A stretch of 64,000 nt of DNA, from assembly GCA_039545355.1 (NCBI GenBank), contig BCJJ01000002.1:217128-281127 (forward strand), given 5' to 3'. Shown here piece by piece: positions 44,320 to 57,259 of the stretch. The position numbers were made by a program, and so were the translations under genes. The notes beneath the pieces were generated by a model. That model was not told the origin of the DNA. It did no database searches and was given only the letters and a program-made list of their open reading frames with translations. The stretch is from Trichosporon coremiiforme (Eukaryota; Basidiomycota; Tremellomycetes; Trichosporonales; Trichosporonaceae). Positions within the stretch are counted from its first letter, which is position 1; each line of letters begins with the position of its first letter.

Positions 44320-44624
44320 AGATTGGAATCTGATAGTCACGTGGACTTCCCTTTATAAGACGACGAAAATCTGCAATGCGGAGCCCCGCATCCCCGGCAA
44401 CCTTATTACCTTCGAGACGAGACGTTCTTGATGGTCGTTCTCTCAACGATATACGCAACGCTGAGAGGGAACGCACGTTTATAACCGTAAGTATACATAG
44501 CAGATACACAAAAGATACAGTCGCTTCCCCAAAGCGTGTGTAGGCGGGGAAGGCGTCTCACGATGGGCCTAATGAATGAATGATTGTTTTGCTAGATGAG
44601 TTCCCAGACCTCGTCCGCGTCACT

Positions 44625-47600
44625 CTACGACGCGTCCCGGTTCAAGAACACCGTGTGTTCCCGCACAAACCCGCGCGTGCCTTGGCGCAGGCTCAGGATG
44701 CGGAGCATGGTCTCGATACGGGCTCTCAGACCGGCTGCGGCTTCGGGGGAATGAGGGGCGGGCTGGCTGTCCTTGCTCCAGGACGAGTTGGGGGTTGCCG
44801 TGCCGTTCGCGACAGCGCGCGGGGCGGAGGTCGGCGGCGGCGGAGGAGGCATAGAGGATGAGTTCTTGCGAGCTGGGAGTGGTGGGGCACTGTTTCCAGG
44901 ACGAGGAGGCAGAGTTGGGCGGCTGCTAGGTCGAGAGGGGAGAGGTGGCGGCGTGTTCGTTGCCGAAGCAGTAGTCGGGGTGGATGGAGCGGAGGTCTCA
45001 GACTGAGAAGGAGCTTGCCAGAACGCCCGCACGTCCGCGGACACCGCGTCCATGAGTTCCCTCGTCGCAACCTTGTTCCAGCGGGGAATGTTCATGAGCG
45101 TCTGGTATCGCGCGCTCTCGAGCACGCCGAGGGGGATACCCTGACCCTCGGGGTTGAAGAAGGCTTTGGTGTCTGCGACCCACTTAAAGACCTGTTTCGT
45201 CTTGCTCTCTGAGAGCACGCCGGGACCTGCGTCCCTGCCGCCAACCAAGCCATGGAGGCCGATACCGCCCTGCATCGGCTGACCGAGCGGCGGGAGGAGC
45301 AGCTCCGCAAGCACGGAGAGCAGGCCGTCCCACACCGAGATAATCACGGGGGTGAGCTTCACTTCCATCAGCAGGCCAAGGTTCGCGTCGAGTTGCTTGA
45401 ACACAGGGTCCAAGGACAGTTCGCGCTTCATGTGCGACGCCTTGACGACGTTGGCAAGATACTCCGGCGTCAGGAGCCAGCGGGGGTACTCCAGGATGCG
45501 GTCTGCGAGTGCTGCGCGCATGTCTCCCTCAATCCTTCCCAACACACGCTCGGCGTGGGAGAGATTGGAGGCGATGTCATTCACCTCGGTGAACGGCTTC
45601 TGCACCCTTACTTTCACATTGCCACTCGGTGCGAGGTTGAGCACGATATCCTCGGCGTGCTCGTTGATGACGAACGTCTTGGAGCCGAGGATGTTGTGCT
45701 GGCCCACGAGCGCGCGATCGTGCGCCTGCACCTCGAGCAGCCTGTTATTGCCTGGGCGGAGCGTGACGCGAATGTTCTCGTTGAAGCGCGGGTTCGCGTC
45801 CCCGAAAACAGTCTCGGTCTTCAGTACGCGCTCGCCCGTGCTCCTGTCGTAGATACTGATGAAAGCATCGGCGGGCTTGCCGCTGCGCTTGAACAGCCCC
45901 GAGGCCGCCTGAATTGTGACCGTGTATGTGCGGCCGCGGTCGTCGTCGCCGTCCTCAATTTGCAGGTTGGTCAGGGCGGCGGCGCACGCGTCCGCGTCCA
46001 TCAGAGTTGAGAGGCGGGGAACCTCGTTCTGAACGGCGATAACGTCAAGGAGCTTCGCACACGCTGTCTCGTCGACGACGTACGGGGTGACCACATGGCG
46101 CTTCTGGTCCAGCAGCTTGTCACGGGCAAGCTTGCCTTTCTGCAGCCACTTGTCCTTGCCGCCGAGGTTGGCTCTGCTCCTAATGCTGGCTGCGTCCTCG
46201 GAGAGAGGCGGGACCACCTGCCATTGGAACTTCTCCCCCAGTACCTGGGCGTACAGCACGAGTGAGGCCGAGAGCGTCTTGCTGAGGTCCATGAGGAAGA
46301 GCGCGCGCTTGGCCGGCGACAGGCTCGACGCCGTAATAACCTTGAGGCTGTTGCTGACGAGACCCATGAAGTCGAGGTATCCCTGCGTGTACTGGCCGTT
46401 AACCAGCGTCCACGTATCGCCCTGCACGAGGCGGAAGATCCAGTCCTTGTTCTGGGAGCGCTCCGTCTCGCGCAGCCACTTCTGGATGTGCGGCTCATAG
46501 AAAAGTTCGAGGTCAAAGGCGGCCGCCGTTCCCGTCAGCTCCTCGTACGTCTTGAGCAGGCGGTAGGTCACCTCGTACAGCGAGATGAAAACGTCGCTGC
46601 TCCCCTCGACACCCGGTGGGAGCTCGAGCCGCTTCAGTTCGCCGAGGAAGAGCGGAAGCTGCGCGCTGATGATGATCTGCGCGGGACTGCACTCGGGCAG
46701 GCAGCGCGAGGGCCGCCAAGAGTGGGCGACGTTGCTGATCTCCTGTTCGAACCACTCAGCGAGGCGCTCAAAGCCCTCGATGACGGGGTCCGCCGTCTCG
46801 CCAGCGGTACCGAGCGTGTAGTTGTGCGCGATAAGCTCGGTGCTGACGGCGTTGAACTCGTTGACGGCGGCAGCGTACACCTCCGCAGAAATGCGCTTGA
46901 ACACCTCTTTAGCTTCCGGCGAGTCGATGAACAGGTCGGCGTGTACGTGCAGTAGCGGCAGAATCGATGGTGGCGGCGAAGGCGGCGGCACGCCTGTTGA
47001 CGGAAAGATGGACGCCATGGCTTTCGCAGTCAGATCGAACAGGCGTGTGAACAGCACCTCGAGGATCGGGGGCTGGTCTTCGTCCTCGAGCATGTCGCAT
47101 AGGTCGGCGACGCTGTTCGCCAGCGCCTCGCCAGCGGCCACCTCACCGCGTGTCCCGATCGACTCGGTCCACGCCTTGAACACCTCGTTCACCTGTGCCT
47201 CCTTGTCCTCGACTGTCTCGGGTTCCCACATCTCCTCGCACTGCGTCACGAGCGCATTCACGTTGGGCGTTGGCGGCACGCCCGTGGTGCTCGAGCGGGA
47301 GCTGTCCGGCTCTTCGGCGATGGGCGAAGCGACACTGGATGCGACGCCGGGCGAGTCGATACTAGTCGGTCCTTGCAGAGGGCCGTTCGTCGAGTGCGCC
47401 GACGCGCGCTTCAGGAGGCGGGAGAAGGCGCCGTTCTTCTTCTTCGGTGTGAAGTATTCGCCCTTCGTGGAATGAGTCGGCGATGATGATCCCGGCCCGA
47501 TGATCTCGGGAAAGTTGGACACGAGGTCGGTCACACGCTTGGAGAGGCGGTGGTGCCGCTTTTTCTTGTCGGCGGCGAGCGACATGCTGCTAACGTTCAG

Positions 47601-49596
47601 CGACAGCCCGAGCTTCAGGTGGTCGAGGTAGAGCTTTTCAAGCGGGCGCGACTCGATCTCGCGGATGTTCTGAATATGCTGCGCCCAGGGGATGTCCCAT
47701 AGCTGGCCTACGAGGCGGATCAGTTCGTCATCCACGGGCGACGGCGGGGGCTTGCGCGTCGGGCAGATGACGGTCGACGAAGGGCCGTTCAGGTTGTGGG
47801 CCGACCGGGTCTGGTGCGGAGTCCGCGGGGTGATTGGGAGGGAAGGCGAGGGTGCGGAGGCGGTGCTAGTTGAGACGAAAGACGTGCTGCGGGGGAAGCG
47901 GGTCTGTGTCGTCGGGCTGGCGGGGAGGCTGGAGCAGGTTGGACTCCGGGGAGGGCCGGCGATGAGGCCGTCAGAACGCCTTGGGCGGAGGCAGAGGGAA
48001 GGGTTGGGGCTGTGTTTTGGCGTGGCGTCGTCCTCGTTCTGTTCAAGGAGGCGCTGGATGTCAGCGCGGATGCGGAAGAGAAGGTCGCGGTCCTTCTCGG
48101 CGGTAGCCAGTGTGAAGTGCTGCGACTCGGGAAGGAAGGCGTAGAGAGTGGTGAGGAGACGGACAGAGTGGGCCTGTCGCTTGTGAATGGGGGATGAGGC
48201 GATGAACGCTGGAAAATGTCAGCAAACGCAATCCAGTCATATCTCTCAGGCACGCTTATAATCAGAGGCAATCAGAGACCGGTACCGAATCAGAATCAGA
48301 ACCCGCTTCACTTCACTCACATTCCACAATGTCCTCAACAGACCGAGACGAGTAGCAGTGCTTCTCCCGGCTTTGGTACATTGCACATGCGTCTGCCCAG
48401 GACGCATCGCCGTCTGCACCGACTCCGACGACGGGCGATGCGCTCGGACTCGGGACCGGCTGATCCTTGTCCGCACGGACCACGAGGAACTGGCTGAATT
48501 CACGCACGGCGTACTTCGGCACCCTGTTCTCAGAGTGATGATGTAATATCCGCTGGCTCAGTCCTCTTAACCGCCGCTTCTTCAGAGTTGTCGGGCTCGG
48601 CACCGGGCCGATCAGCGGCACGCCGCGCTCCTTGCTGTCGCGCTGGACGAGCAGGGGACTTGTCGCCGTCTCGTCCGCCAACAGAGGAAGGAACGTAGAA
48701 GACGAGTACCGATGCCGTAGGCTCAGCGGCATTTTCGCTGGCGTGCTGAGGTTCGACGTAGAGTGCGAGTGCTTCAGGCTAGACAAGGGCGAGATCGAGT
48801 TCGACATCGGGGGAAGGGACGCGTTCCGCACACTTCGCGCTTTGATGTGATGGTTGAGAATCCTGCCCTAAGTCAGCCATGCCGAGAGGTCGATCGTCGG
48901 AGGGGCTGTAGTACGACACAGTCAAGCCGCCGAAGCCCGACGATGGATATCCAAGTCGCCGCCGTCGCCGCAAGACCACCGGATCGCCCGATGCAGCACG
49001 CTTCTGTCTGAAAGCTGTGCGGAGAGTAACCCAGTGTAACGGTCCCGGCCATTACGGCCGTTGGCGCGGGCTGGCGTCGGGTGCTGACCGGGGCCCAAAC
49101 TTCGAGCAGTTCGGGCTGCGCTGCTACAACTACTAGCCACGTTCTGAACTCACGCTACGCGCAGAGCATACTGGTACGCAATTTCGTCGAGCTCGTCGTG
49201 GACCGGGCGTGTGGACTTGCGTTCTGATGAGGAAAACGTAGAGGATGTAGAGGCGGAGGGAGGCGAGAAGGGCGTGAACTTGCGTTCCGAGGTTGATGGG
49301 GGTGTGAGCACCGGCGAAGGTTTAGTTTTGCTGCTCGTTGGCTTCTGATCCAGCCAAGAGGGCGACGGTTGCTTGCGCTCGCCGCGTGCGAGGGGCATGG
49401 AGCTCGACGAGGCGACGGAGGACGCCGGCGTCGCGTCCGGTGTCGGCAGTCCATGGGCAGCGGGGATGGCTGGGACGGGCGGTGCACCGGCAGCGGGGAA
49501 GAAGCGGTAGCTCGGCGATCGTGGTGGTGGTGGCAACGATGTTGGGCGCACTGGTTCATCAAGGCTAGGCTTGGGGAGGAACAGCGGCGGCGGCAT
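44625..49596 (-). CDS. Munc13-like protein with MHD and C2 domains (Ync13/UNC13 family)
   Basis: Three exons (49596-49154, 48862-48321, 48208-44625) give 1522 aa. The N-terminal third is Ser/Pro-rich and contains a short helical block that spans the first junction (DELDEIAYQYALRVA then ILNHHIKARSVRNAS). The second junction gives DIVESFIASSPIHKRQ. The central part is alpha-helical (Munc13-homology region, for example FEPRLAEWFEQEISNV-like segments near 46.75 kb). A C2 domain follows at about 1085-1200 (YTVTIQAASGLFKRSGKPAD, then FNENIRVTLRPGNNRLLEV) and then a second helical region. The tail is Pro/Ser-rich with PPPLPSRPSSRPTLPPRPG. S. pombe Ync13 has this plan and links exocytosis/endocytosis with wall synthesis at division sites. 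Introns are 291 and 112 nt. Confidence 0.86.
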
Positions 49597-49649
49597 CGCT
49601 GTGGCCGGCGAAAGAGGGTTCTGCTGTAAGCCGGGTCTGTTGTTGTTGT

Positions 49650-49656
49650 TTATATG
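49650..49656 (-). promoter_or_regulatory. TATA box of the Munc13-like gene
   Basis: On the minus strand ATATAAA lies 54-60 nt before the ATG at 49596 and is followed by an ACAAC-repeat leader. This supports the upstream start and the three-exon model. Confidence 0.65.
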
Positions 49657-51845
49657 CGAAGAGCTAGCGCGCTGTTGATCGTCGGCCAGCCGTCGGCTAG
49701 ATATCCGTCGCAGTCGTGTGTCAAGTATGTCGAAGATAGATGATGATCAGAAACAAATGGTCGCGGTTGGATGTCGGCGCGCGCCGAACAATGGTAGGGG
49801 TGCAGCGGTGCGGTTGTAGACGCGATGGACGACGGAAGAGCTAGTCTGCAGATGCGCTCTAGGCTCAGTTGTGAGCTCATGAGCAGGACTCGGGCAGCCC
49901 TACCCCGCACTAGCAAGGTTTTAATCAACGTAACAGTGGCAACCGGGCGTCCCAGGGTGCCAGGATGCGCGCATGCCAGGCTCGGATCAGGCATGGTACC
50001 GAAGGTAACACAGAGAGAGAGACGCGTCTTGTTCAAGAACAGGTACGCGGTCGATCCTGGGCCCGTCCACTGATTCCTAAGGTGGCTTGGGACTGAATTG
50101 CCTGCGTCCTTGGAAGCCCTGTGGCCGGCCAGAGCTCTGGTGCTCGGTGTCAATTGCCTTCCGGGGCAGCTCTGTGGGAGCGCTAGCCAGCAGCCGCCAG
50201 TACCCGCGAGTATGCTGTCTCATGGTTGGAGGGCCGGCTCCATGACCCGGCCCGCTCCGCTCTGCTCATTTGCAGGATCCCACGCAGGAGTGCAGGAACA
50301 GCGTTCCGAACTCTTGTCGCCCTAATAGGATTTGGAATCCGAGGGAAATTAAGCAGTCGTCGATAAAGCTCATAGGACGGAACCCTCTTGTACCCGGGAC
50401 ACATCGACGCGAGGGAATATGAGGGAGCAGAGGGCCGCGTAGTGTACTCCAGGGTCGCAGAATCGATTCTCGGCGCGCAAGGGCGTGCAGGATAAGCAAG
50501 GCCGGATGGGCTTCAGGTAAAGACAGGGAGCGGCCGGAAGTCGTGTGCGTCGGACGTGTCAACGGTAAACTTAGGTGAACGGCGAAGGTAGAATCAGCCA
50601 CTTGTTATGCAATGGGAGTGGGTCCTGCGCCGAGTCTCATAGGCGCGGCAGCGAGCCGTGTAAGCCATGGCGCTCAGATTCTGCAATGCCAGGCAGCAAG
50701 CAGCAACAGACCCGATTCATGACGAGCCTCGTGACGAAACGGCCTTTCTGTCCTTTTCACTCGGACGCCACACTGGCCTAAAGCCCAATTCATGGCTTGG
50801 AATTCGGGAGAGCAAGCCAAAGCCAAAGCCACTGCTCTTACTGCTCCTTCTCTTCTTGTTGGGCTGTGAAGCTGTGAGGGCATGGGCAGTCGCGTCGCGT
50901 CCTTCGTTCTGTCTGCGGAGCGGAGCGTGGGCTACGCACTGCGCCTAATGTCCTGCGGTAATCGACGGTACGCTGCGTACGCCATCACAGCATACGGCGT
51001 ATGGTGTCTGGCGCTCCGCAGTCCGTGACAATTGTCTGGTGCCCTCCACCCATCACGGCCGGTCCATCGGCTCATCTCCGGTGCGCTGCGAGCTATCTCC
51101 GTTCCGCCCACTCCGCACGCGCTATCGCTGTCGTCGCACTCCCCTCAACACATATGACAACTTACCAGCGAGACATATAACTTGACAGACGATGCAGCCA
51201 TATCCTTACTGATGATCTTTATCGTGTGTGGTCGTGGGACCCGCCGTGCATCCAGCGGGGCTGCGGCTCATCGGTCGATCAGACAGCAATCCCCATATCC
51301 GCCAGCCGGCGGCGGCAGCGATCTGCCGTTCGGTCAACCGCCCGTGCAATGGTCACCCATCTGTCATGGCGACCCAGTAACGCCGGTTGATTGCTGAAAG
51401 AGGCAAGTGTTGACGTTCTCGGCAGGTTTGGGTCAGGCTTCAGGGAGTCGGACGAGCAGCCCCAGGTTCAAGTGGTCGTTTTCATAAGTGAAGTGCATTT
51501 CTGAGACTGAGCGCGGCTCAGCTATCAAAAGACTATCGAGGGGTATCATTTCAATCATCATCAAGTCAAAACTGCTCAGAATCACAGTTCTACAAATGTC
51601 CAATGGCAGTTGCGAGTTGCAGGGTCGGGATTGATGGGTGGTGGTGGTGATGGGTCGTATCTATGCAAAGCATGGCAAGTCTACTCCGCTTGTTGTAAAG
51701 AGGACGAAATAAACATGGGGTTGGGGGTGGGGAGAGTGCCGGGCACTCCCTAAAGTTCTAATGGTAGAAATGAAAGAAACGAACTTTCTTTTCATGTCTA
51801 GACAAATGTGCACCTGGCACACTCATTCGCTAAACGACGGCGCGC
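49657..51845. other. Gap between the Munc13-like gene and FKS1
   Basis: It contains the promoter of the Munc13-like gene on the left and the FKS1 3' UTR on the right. No coding frame, tRNA or repeat of note was found in 2.2 kb. Confidence 0.55.
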
Positions 51846-54800
51846 TTAGATAGCACCGTTGAACGGAGCCTTCTTGGGAGCCAGTCCGCCGGCAGTCTTG
51901 AGGACGACGGGGACGACAATGAGGGCAACCATACCCGCCTGGACGAGGAAGTAGACAATCGAGTACTTGAACACGATCTTCCTGCGCTGCTTACGGACAC
52001 GCAGCGAGTAGATGGGCGGGCGGATCTGCTGGCTGGGTGACAGCCAGAACAGCATGGTCGCGTGGAGGCGGTCGAAGTAGGGGATGAGCATGGGCGGAGT
52101 GAGGAGGAGCAGGAGAAGGTGACAAGCGATGAAGTCGGCAGAGTAGAGACCCATCTCGATAGTCTTGACGATGAACTCACGCGCGGGCTGCGAGAGAACG
52201 TGAGCGCCAAGACCACGGTTGAACCAGACACCAGTCCACCAGGCACGGTTCGTCTCATCATGCTTGAACTCGCGGGAGAGGAACAGAGCAATGAGGATCT
52301 TAAAGATACAACGCTGCACCGCGATGACAGCGATGATACCCATACACGTGTGCGAGGCGTTCCAGCGCTCGAGGTACCAGAGGAACTCGAAGAACGCGAC
52401 CATTCCAACGACAGCGCCGAAGTGGGCAATAGCGGCCATCATAGCACCGAACTGGCTCATGCAGGAGTTGACGCAAGGGCCGAGGAACAGCGAGAACAGG
52501 AAGAGGACCAGAAGGAAGGCCATGTTCCAGACGATGGGGCCAAGGGCGACAACAGCGAGGCGGAGGAGAGCCGGGACGGTGATGCCAGTATCGTCGTTGG
52601 GGTCGGGCCAGGCCTTGACGAAGAGGTAACAGATGACCATGACGACAGCCATGCAGATCGGTCCGATGATCTCACCGACGAGAATGGCACGCCAGGGAGC
52701 ACGGGGCATGTCGCTGGAGAGCTTCTCGGAGGGAAGACCAAGACGCTTGCGCTTGAAACCGGTAATACGGGTACGTGAGAGACGGCAGTAACCAACCCAA
52801 GAGTTGGTGTGCGCACGCGAGTTACCACGCGACATCCAGCGGATGAACTCGCGGTAGTCGATGATGAAGTCGGCGTACGAGAACTGGTGGGGGTTGAACA
52901 GGAACGGCGCAATGCAGAGACCGACGACAGTAATCCAGAAATAGATCAGGTGGGGAACCCAAACCGAAAGGGTAGCGTAGAGGAGAAGGATCAGCGTACG
53001 GATACCGATGTAGATCGAGGGGCCAGCGAAACGCGAGTAGAGAATGCTGAACGACAGGCGCGTAGTGGCGAAACCACGACCGGTGGCGATGTAACGAGCT
53101 CCACCGAACGTCAAGTTGTTGACGATCGAGTGCATGTAGATCTGGGTCGAGAACACCTCGAACACGGGCGATAACGACATGAAGTGCTTGGCGAGACGGA
53201 TGATCGCACGACCGGTGCCACGCTCCGTGAGCTCCTGGACGAAGAGGGGCACGAAGGCAATCCAAAACACAATGAAGATCGAGATGATACAGCGCTTGAT
53301 CCACTTGAAGACGGGCTGGAGGTTGTAGCAAGTCGCATAGTCGTCGTCACGGCGGCCCTGAGCATTGTAGTGGCACACATCGACCGAGGAGTTGAGGGTA
53401 CCCAGGAACAGCAGGGTCAGCATGATAATCTGAACCGACATCATGACCAGGATGTTATTGATGTGGAAACCGGGGTGTCCGTAGTAGAAGGTCAGGAAGC
53501 GGTCCATGGGAAGCTGGGTGCCGAGGTAGTAGTACTCGCGGGAGAGCATCTGTTCACCCATACCAGTTCCGATCTTGGTCTGGAAGTTGAGAATGGTACC
53601 GAAACCGAGGTCACGGCCCTTACCGCACTGGTAGTACTCCGAGTGCTTAATGCGTCCACCGCGGCCGAAGGCGTTCATACCGGCGTAGATATCTTCGTTA
53701 AGGTGAAGACCCTTCTGAGCCTTGGAGACACCACCACGAGTGTTCATGAAGATCGCGTTCAGGAAATCCGGGTGACCGTAGTGGAGCTTACCACCAATGA
53801 ACGATAAGGCACGAGCCGCAAGAGTACCGAACGTCTGCTCTTTGCCGGCAGCGATGTCGCCAAGAATACCGATGTTCTCAGAGAAAATGTATTCACGGGC
53901 ACCGACAATGGCGACGGGGAACTTCTTGAAGTCTTTGTGGCCCTGGGGAGCGTACGGCGACTGGGACGAGACCTGGAACTCCTCGAACTCGCCGAGGACG
54001 TTACGGATCTTGAGACACTCCTCAAGATAGTTGTCCTGGTTCGCGTCGATGAGCTGGAGGTACTCTCCACGGTAGAAGACGATGGCGTGGTTCTGGTTGT
54101 CCGACTTTCCGTCACCGAGAATAGGGTTACCGGGGAGCTCGATGCGGAACTTGGGGCGACGGCGACCGTTGGGCAGGATCTCGGAGTGACCATCGATGAG
54201 GGCGGAGAAGATACGGGTCTCGCCGCCCTCCTTACGGGCGGGCTCCTCATCCAGGTAGGCAATCTGAAGGTCGGGGTAGGCGCGGAGAAGGAACTCGGCG
54301 TTCTCGTGCTCCTCCTTGTTGAACTTGGAGTAGCGCTGCATGGAGACCGTGAACTTGAACTTGCGACGGGACATGCGCTCAAGCTCGCGCTCGAGCTGGT
54401 CGGTGTTGCCACCGAAGAGCTGGACGACCTCCGGGTTCTCGACACGGTAGAGAAGCTTGATAGCCTTGGAGTAGTTCATGAACCCAGACACCGTGCGGTA
54501 AAGAGTCTGCGCACGAAGCGAAGCCCAGATGCGGGTACGCAGAGTGTACTCCGGAGCGGCGGACTTGAAACCGACAGTGTAGAAGGGAATGTCGTCGGCG
54601 CGCTTGGTCTCCTCCTTCTCGTCGGACGCGAAGGGGTTTGAAGGATTGTACATCTGCGACTCCTCGGCGAGAATCTTCGTGTCCTTGACGAAGTTGTCCC
54701 ATTCGATAGGGTGCAGCTGCTTCAGGTACTCGAGGAGCGTAACACGAGTATTCTGGTCCTCCTCACGGATAATCTCACGGAGCGAGAGAAGAATCTTCTC

Positions 54801-57259
54801 CGAGTAGTGAGGAACGAGAACAGTGAATGTGGGCATCGACTCCACGGGCAGAGGCTCAGGCAGGGTAGTCGTGAGCGACTGCGAGAAAAAGGAGATACGA
54901 CGCTCGGCCTCAGAACCCTTGGGGAAAAATTCGACCTTTGACTTGGAGTCACCCTGCGAGATGAAGAACGCGGGGGCACGGAGCGTGCGCTTGCCAGGCT
55001 GATCGGAGGCGACCTGGTGGTAGAGCAGGCGTTGAACGTGGTCGATCGAAAGCAGGTGCTCACGGTACATCGAGATGATGACAGCGTTCCAAACCTGGGA
55101 GACGAGAACCTTGGGCTTGTACTTGACCTCCATGTCGGCGGTGGCCAGGATCTTGGCGTAGATGCGCTTGGGCAGACGAGAGAAGATGTCGCGCCAAGGA
55201 GTCCAGATGCTCATGCCGATGGCGAAGGAACGGACAATCGAGAAGACCGTGTTCCAAATGACGTACCAAAGGAAGGTGTCGAGGAAGAAGAGAATCAGGT
55301 CCATCACGAACATGACGGCCAGAGTGAACTTGGCCTGGTTCTTGCAGAGGTTGTGGCCGAAGTACTTGTCGTTGCACTGCTGGATGACCATTCCGGTCAT
55401 GACACCGATGGGGTCACGGAATGACAGGGTCAGGAAGAAGTAGGACTCCGTAAGCTTGCAGCCGAAGATCAGGACCCATAACAGGATCGAGGTCGCACGA
55501 GCCGAGGGCGACAGGGCAGGGTAGGACGCCGTGAAGGTCTGGTTGGCCAGGTACTTGCGGCTGCGTCCAGCGACACGGTCACCGAACATACGTCCCGAGG
55601 GGACGATCGAGAAGACAATGACGACAACAACCGAGATCGCGAACTGGATGTACGAAAAAATCTCCGACAGACCACTAGTCTGGTTGAAGAACGCGATGAA
55701 GATCGACGGCGCAAGAGTCAGGAACAGGACGATACCCAGGAAGACGAGTCGTCCGGCCAGGTGGGAGGTGTTGTTCCAAGATGTCGGGATGTAGCTGAAC
55801 TCAGCAAGGGTAGCACCGATCATGATGATCGTGGCCACGGCACCAGCGAGGGCGGGCATAGACCAGGCCATAGCGCGAGTCGGCTTTCCAGTTTCGGCGG
55901 GCGAGTAGATACGAGGAGCGTTGTAAGCAGTATAGAACCAGAAAATCGAGATGTGAAGAACCCAGATACGGTTGAAGTTGACCAGGAGATGGAAGAACGA
56001 ACGCTTCTCAAGGTAAGTCTTGAAGAAAACCTGGTTCCAGTCGATGCGGTCGAACTTCATGAAACGCTGGGGCGGAGGAAGGTCCACAAGACGCTTCTTG
56101 TCATTCAGAACGATGCGGGCAATGCCTTCCGGGTACCAGAAGAGCTGGTTCACGTCATCGTAACCGATAATCTTGTCGTGGTCACGCTCACGACGGAGGA
56201 ACTTTCCGTCGACGACCTCGTAACCCTGGTCACGCAGGAACTTGTAGAGGGGCTTGACGACGGCGCGGAGATACAGGCCCTCGGGAACAGCCTCCATGCG
56301 GTTCTGGCACTCAGGCGAGCGGTAGTAGTCATCGGCACACTTGAAGATGAAGCACAGGCACTCGGGCATGAAACGGACCTGCGCAGCCTCACCCCAACAG
56401 AGGAGGTAGAGGGCTACCTGACGCAGACGGTCATACTGGCTCATGTTGTTCATGGCAGTGCGCCAGCGGCTCATGGCCGAGTCGAGCGACTTCTCGCGAG
56501 CAGTGGCCGGAGCGGGGCCCTTGCCACGTCGGGCGACAGATCGAACACGAGAGAGACCGGGGTTGTTGACGGCACCGATCGCGTCGTCGAGGTCGAGCTG
56601 GGCGGCGAAGTACCACTTGCGGTAGTTGGCGTGCTCTCCACCGATGTAATCGGCGTGCAACGTCAGGAGCGCCTGATTTGGCGACATCCGCGACGCACGC
56701 GAGTCGAGCTGAATCATCAGGAAGTCGTAGATGTTGCGGCACGAGTCCTTCTGGAAACCGAACTTGTTGGCGAGATCGATCAGCACATCCTCGATCTCTT
56801 CCTTGGAGAGCGGGATGTTGGCTTCCTGGGTCCAAGAGGGGTAGGGCTCGCGGCCGCGGTGGCCCTCCTTGGACTCGGTGTAAGTGGGTGTCGACGCGCG
56901 CGAGGGGTAGCCCTGCTGGTGAGAAGCATCGGAGGCCGGGTAGTTGGGCGCATCTGTTGCGGCTGTCAGCAAAAAAGCACAGTCTCCTAAACAGTGAGGA
57001 AAGTTAAGCATCTGAACTCACCATTGCCACTCCAAGCACTCTCCGATGCCCAGGTCTCACGGCCCATGCCACCCCCCTCATACCGGGCTCCTATGTCCGA
57101 CTCGGTATCATAGTACGGCTGGTATTGGCCCCCTCCGGTAGAGGGATGGGGAACGCCACCCTCCTGGTGGCCATAACCGAGTTGAGGCGGGTTGAATGGG
57201 TCAGTCGCCTCCGATGTCGGCGAGTAACCGGACGGCTTTTGGCCGTCCTGATACGACAT
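51846..57259 (-). CDS. FKS1: 1,3-beta-glucan synthase catalytic subunit
   Basis: Exons 57259-57022 and 56962-51846 (intron 59 nt, CTGAC branch) give 1784 aa. An alternative acceptor 9 nt downstream would remove three residues. It is a plasma-membrane GT48 enzyme that makes the main wall glucan from UDP-glucose. The cytosolic Tyr/Gly/Pro-rich N-terminus is followed by a first membrane block. Then comes the large cytosolic catalytic domain (FRIELPGNPILGDGKSDNQN, LNEDIYAGMNAFGRGGRIKH, QMLSREYYYLGTQLP) and a second block of membrane helices. Echinocandin hot spot 1 reads FLTLSFRDP (residues 589-597, nt 55436-55410). Hot spot 2 reads KWIKRCII (about 1299-1306, nt 53306-53283). The enzyme appears intact. 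Its 5' leader region is unusually pyrimidine-rich. Confidence 0.97.

Noticed and set aside
55761..56990. 409-aa open frame on the plus strand, and others antisense to FKS1
   Set aside because: FKS1 is certain on the minus strand. These frames have no recognisable content.
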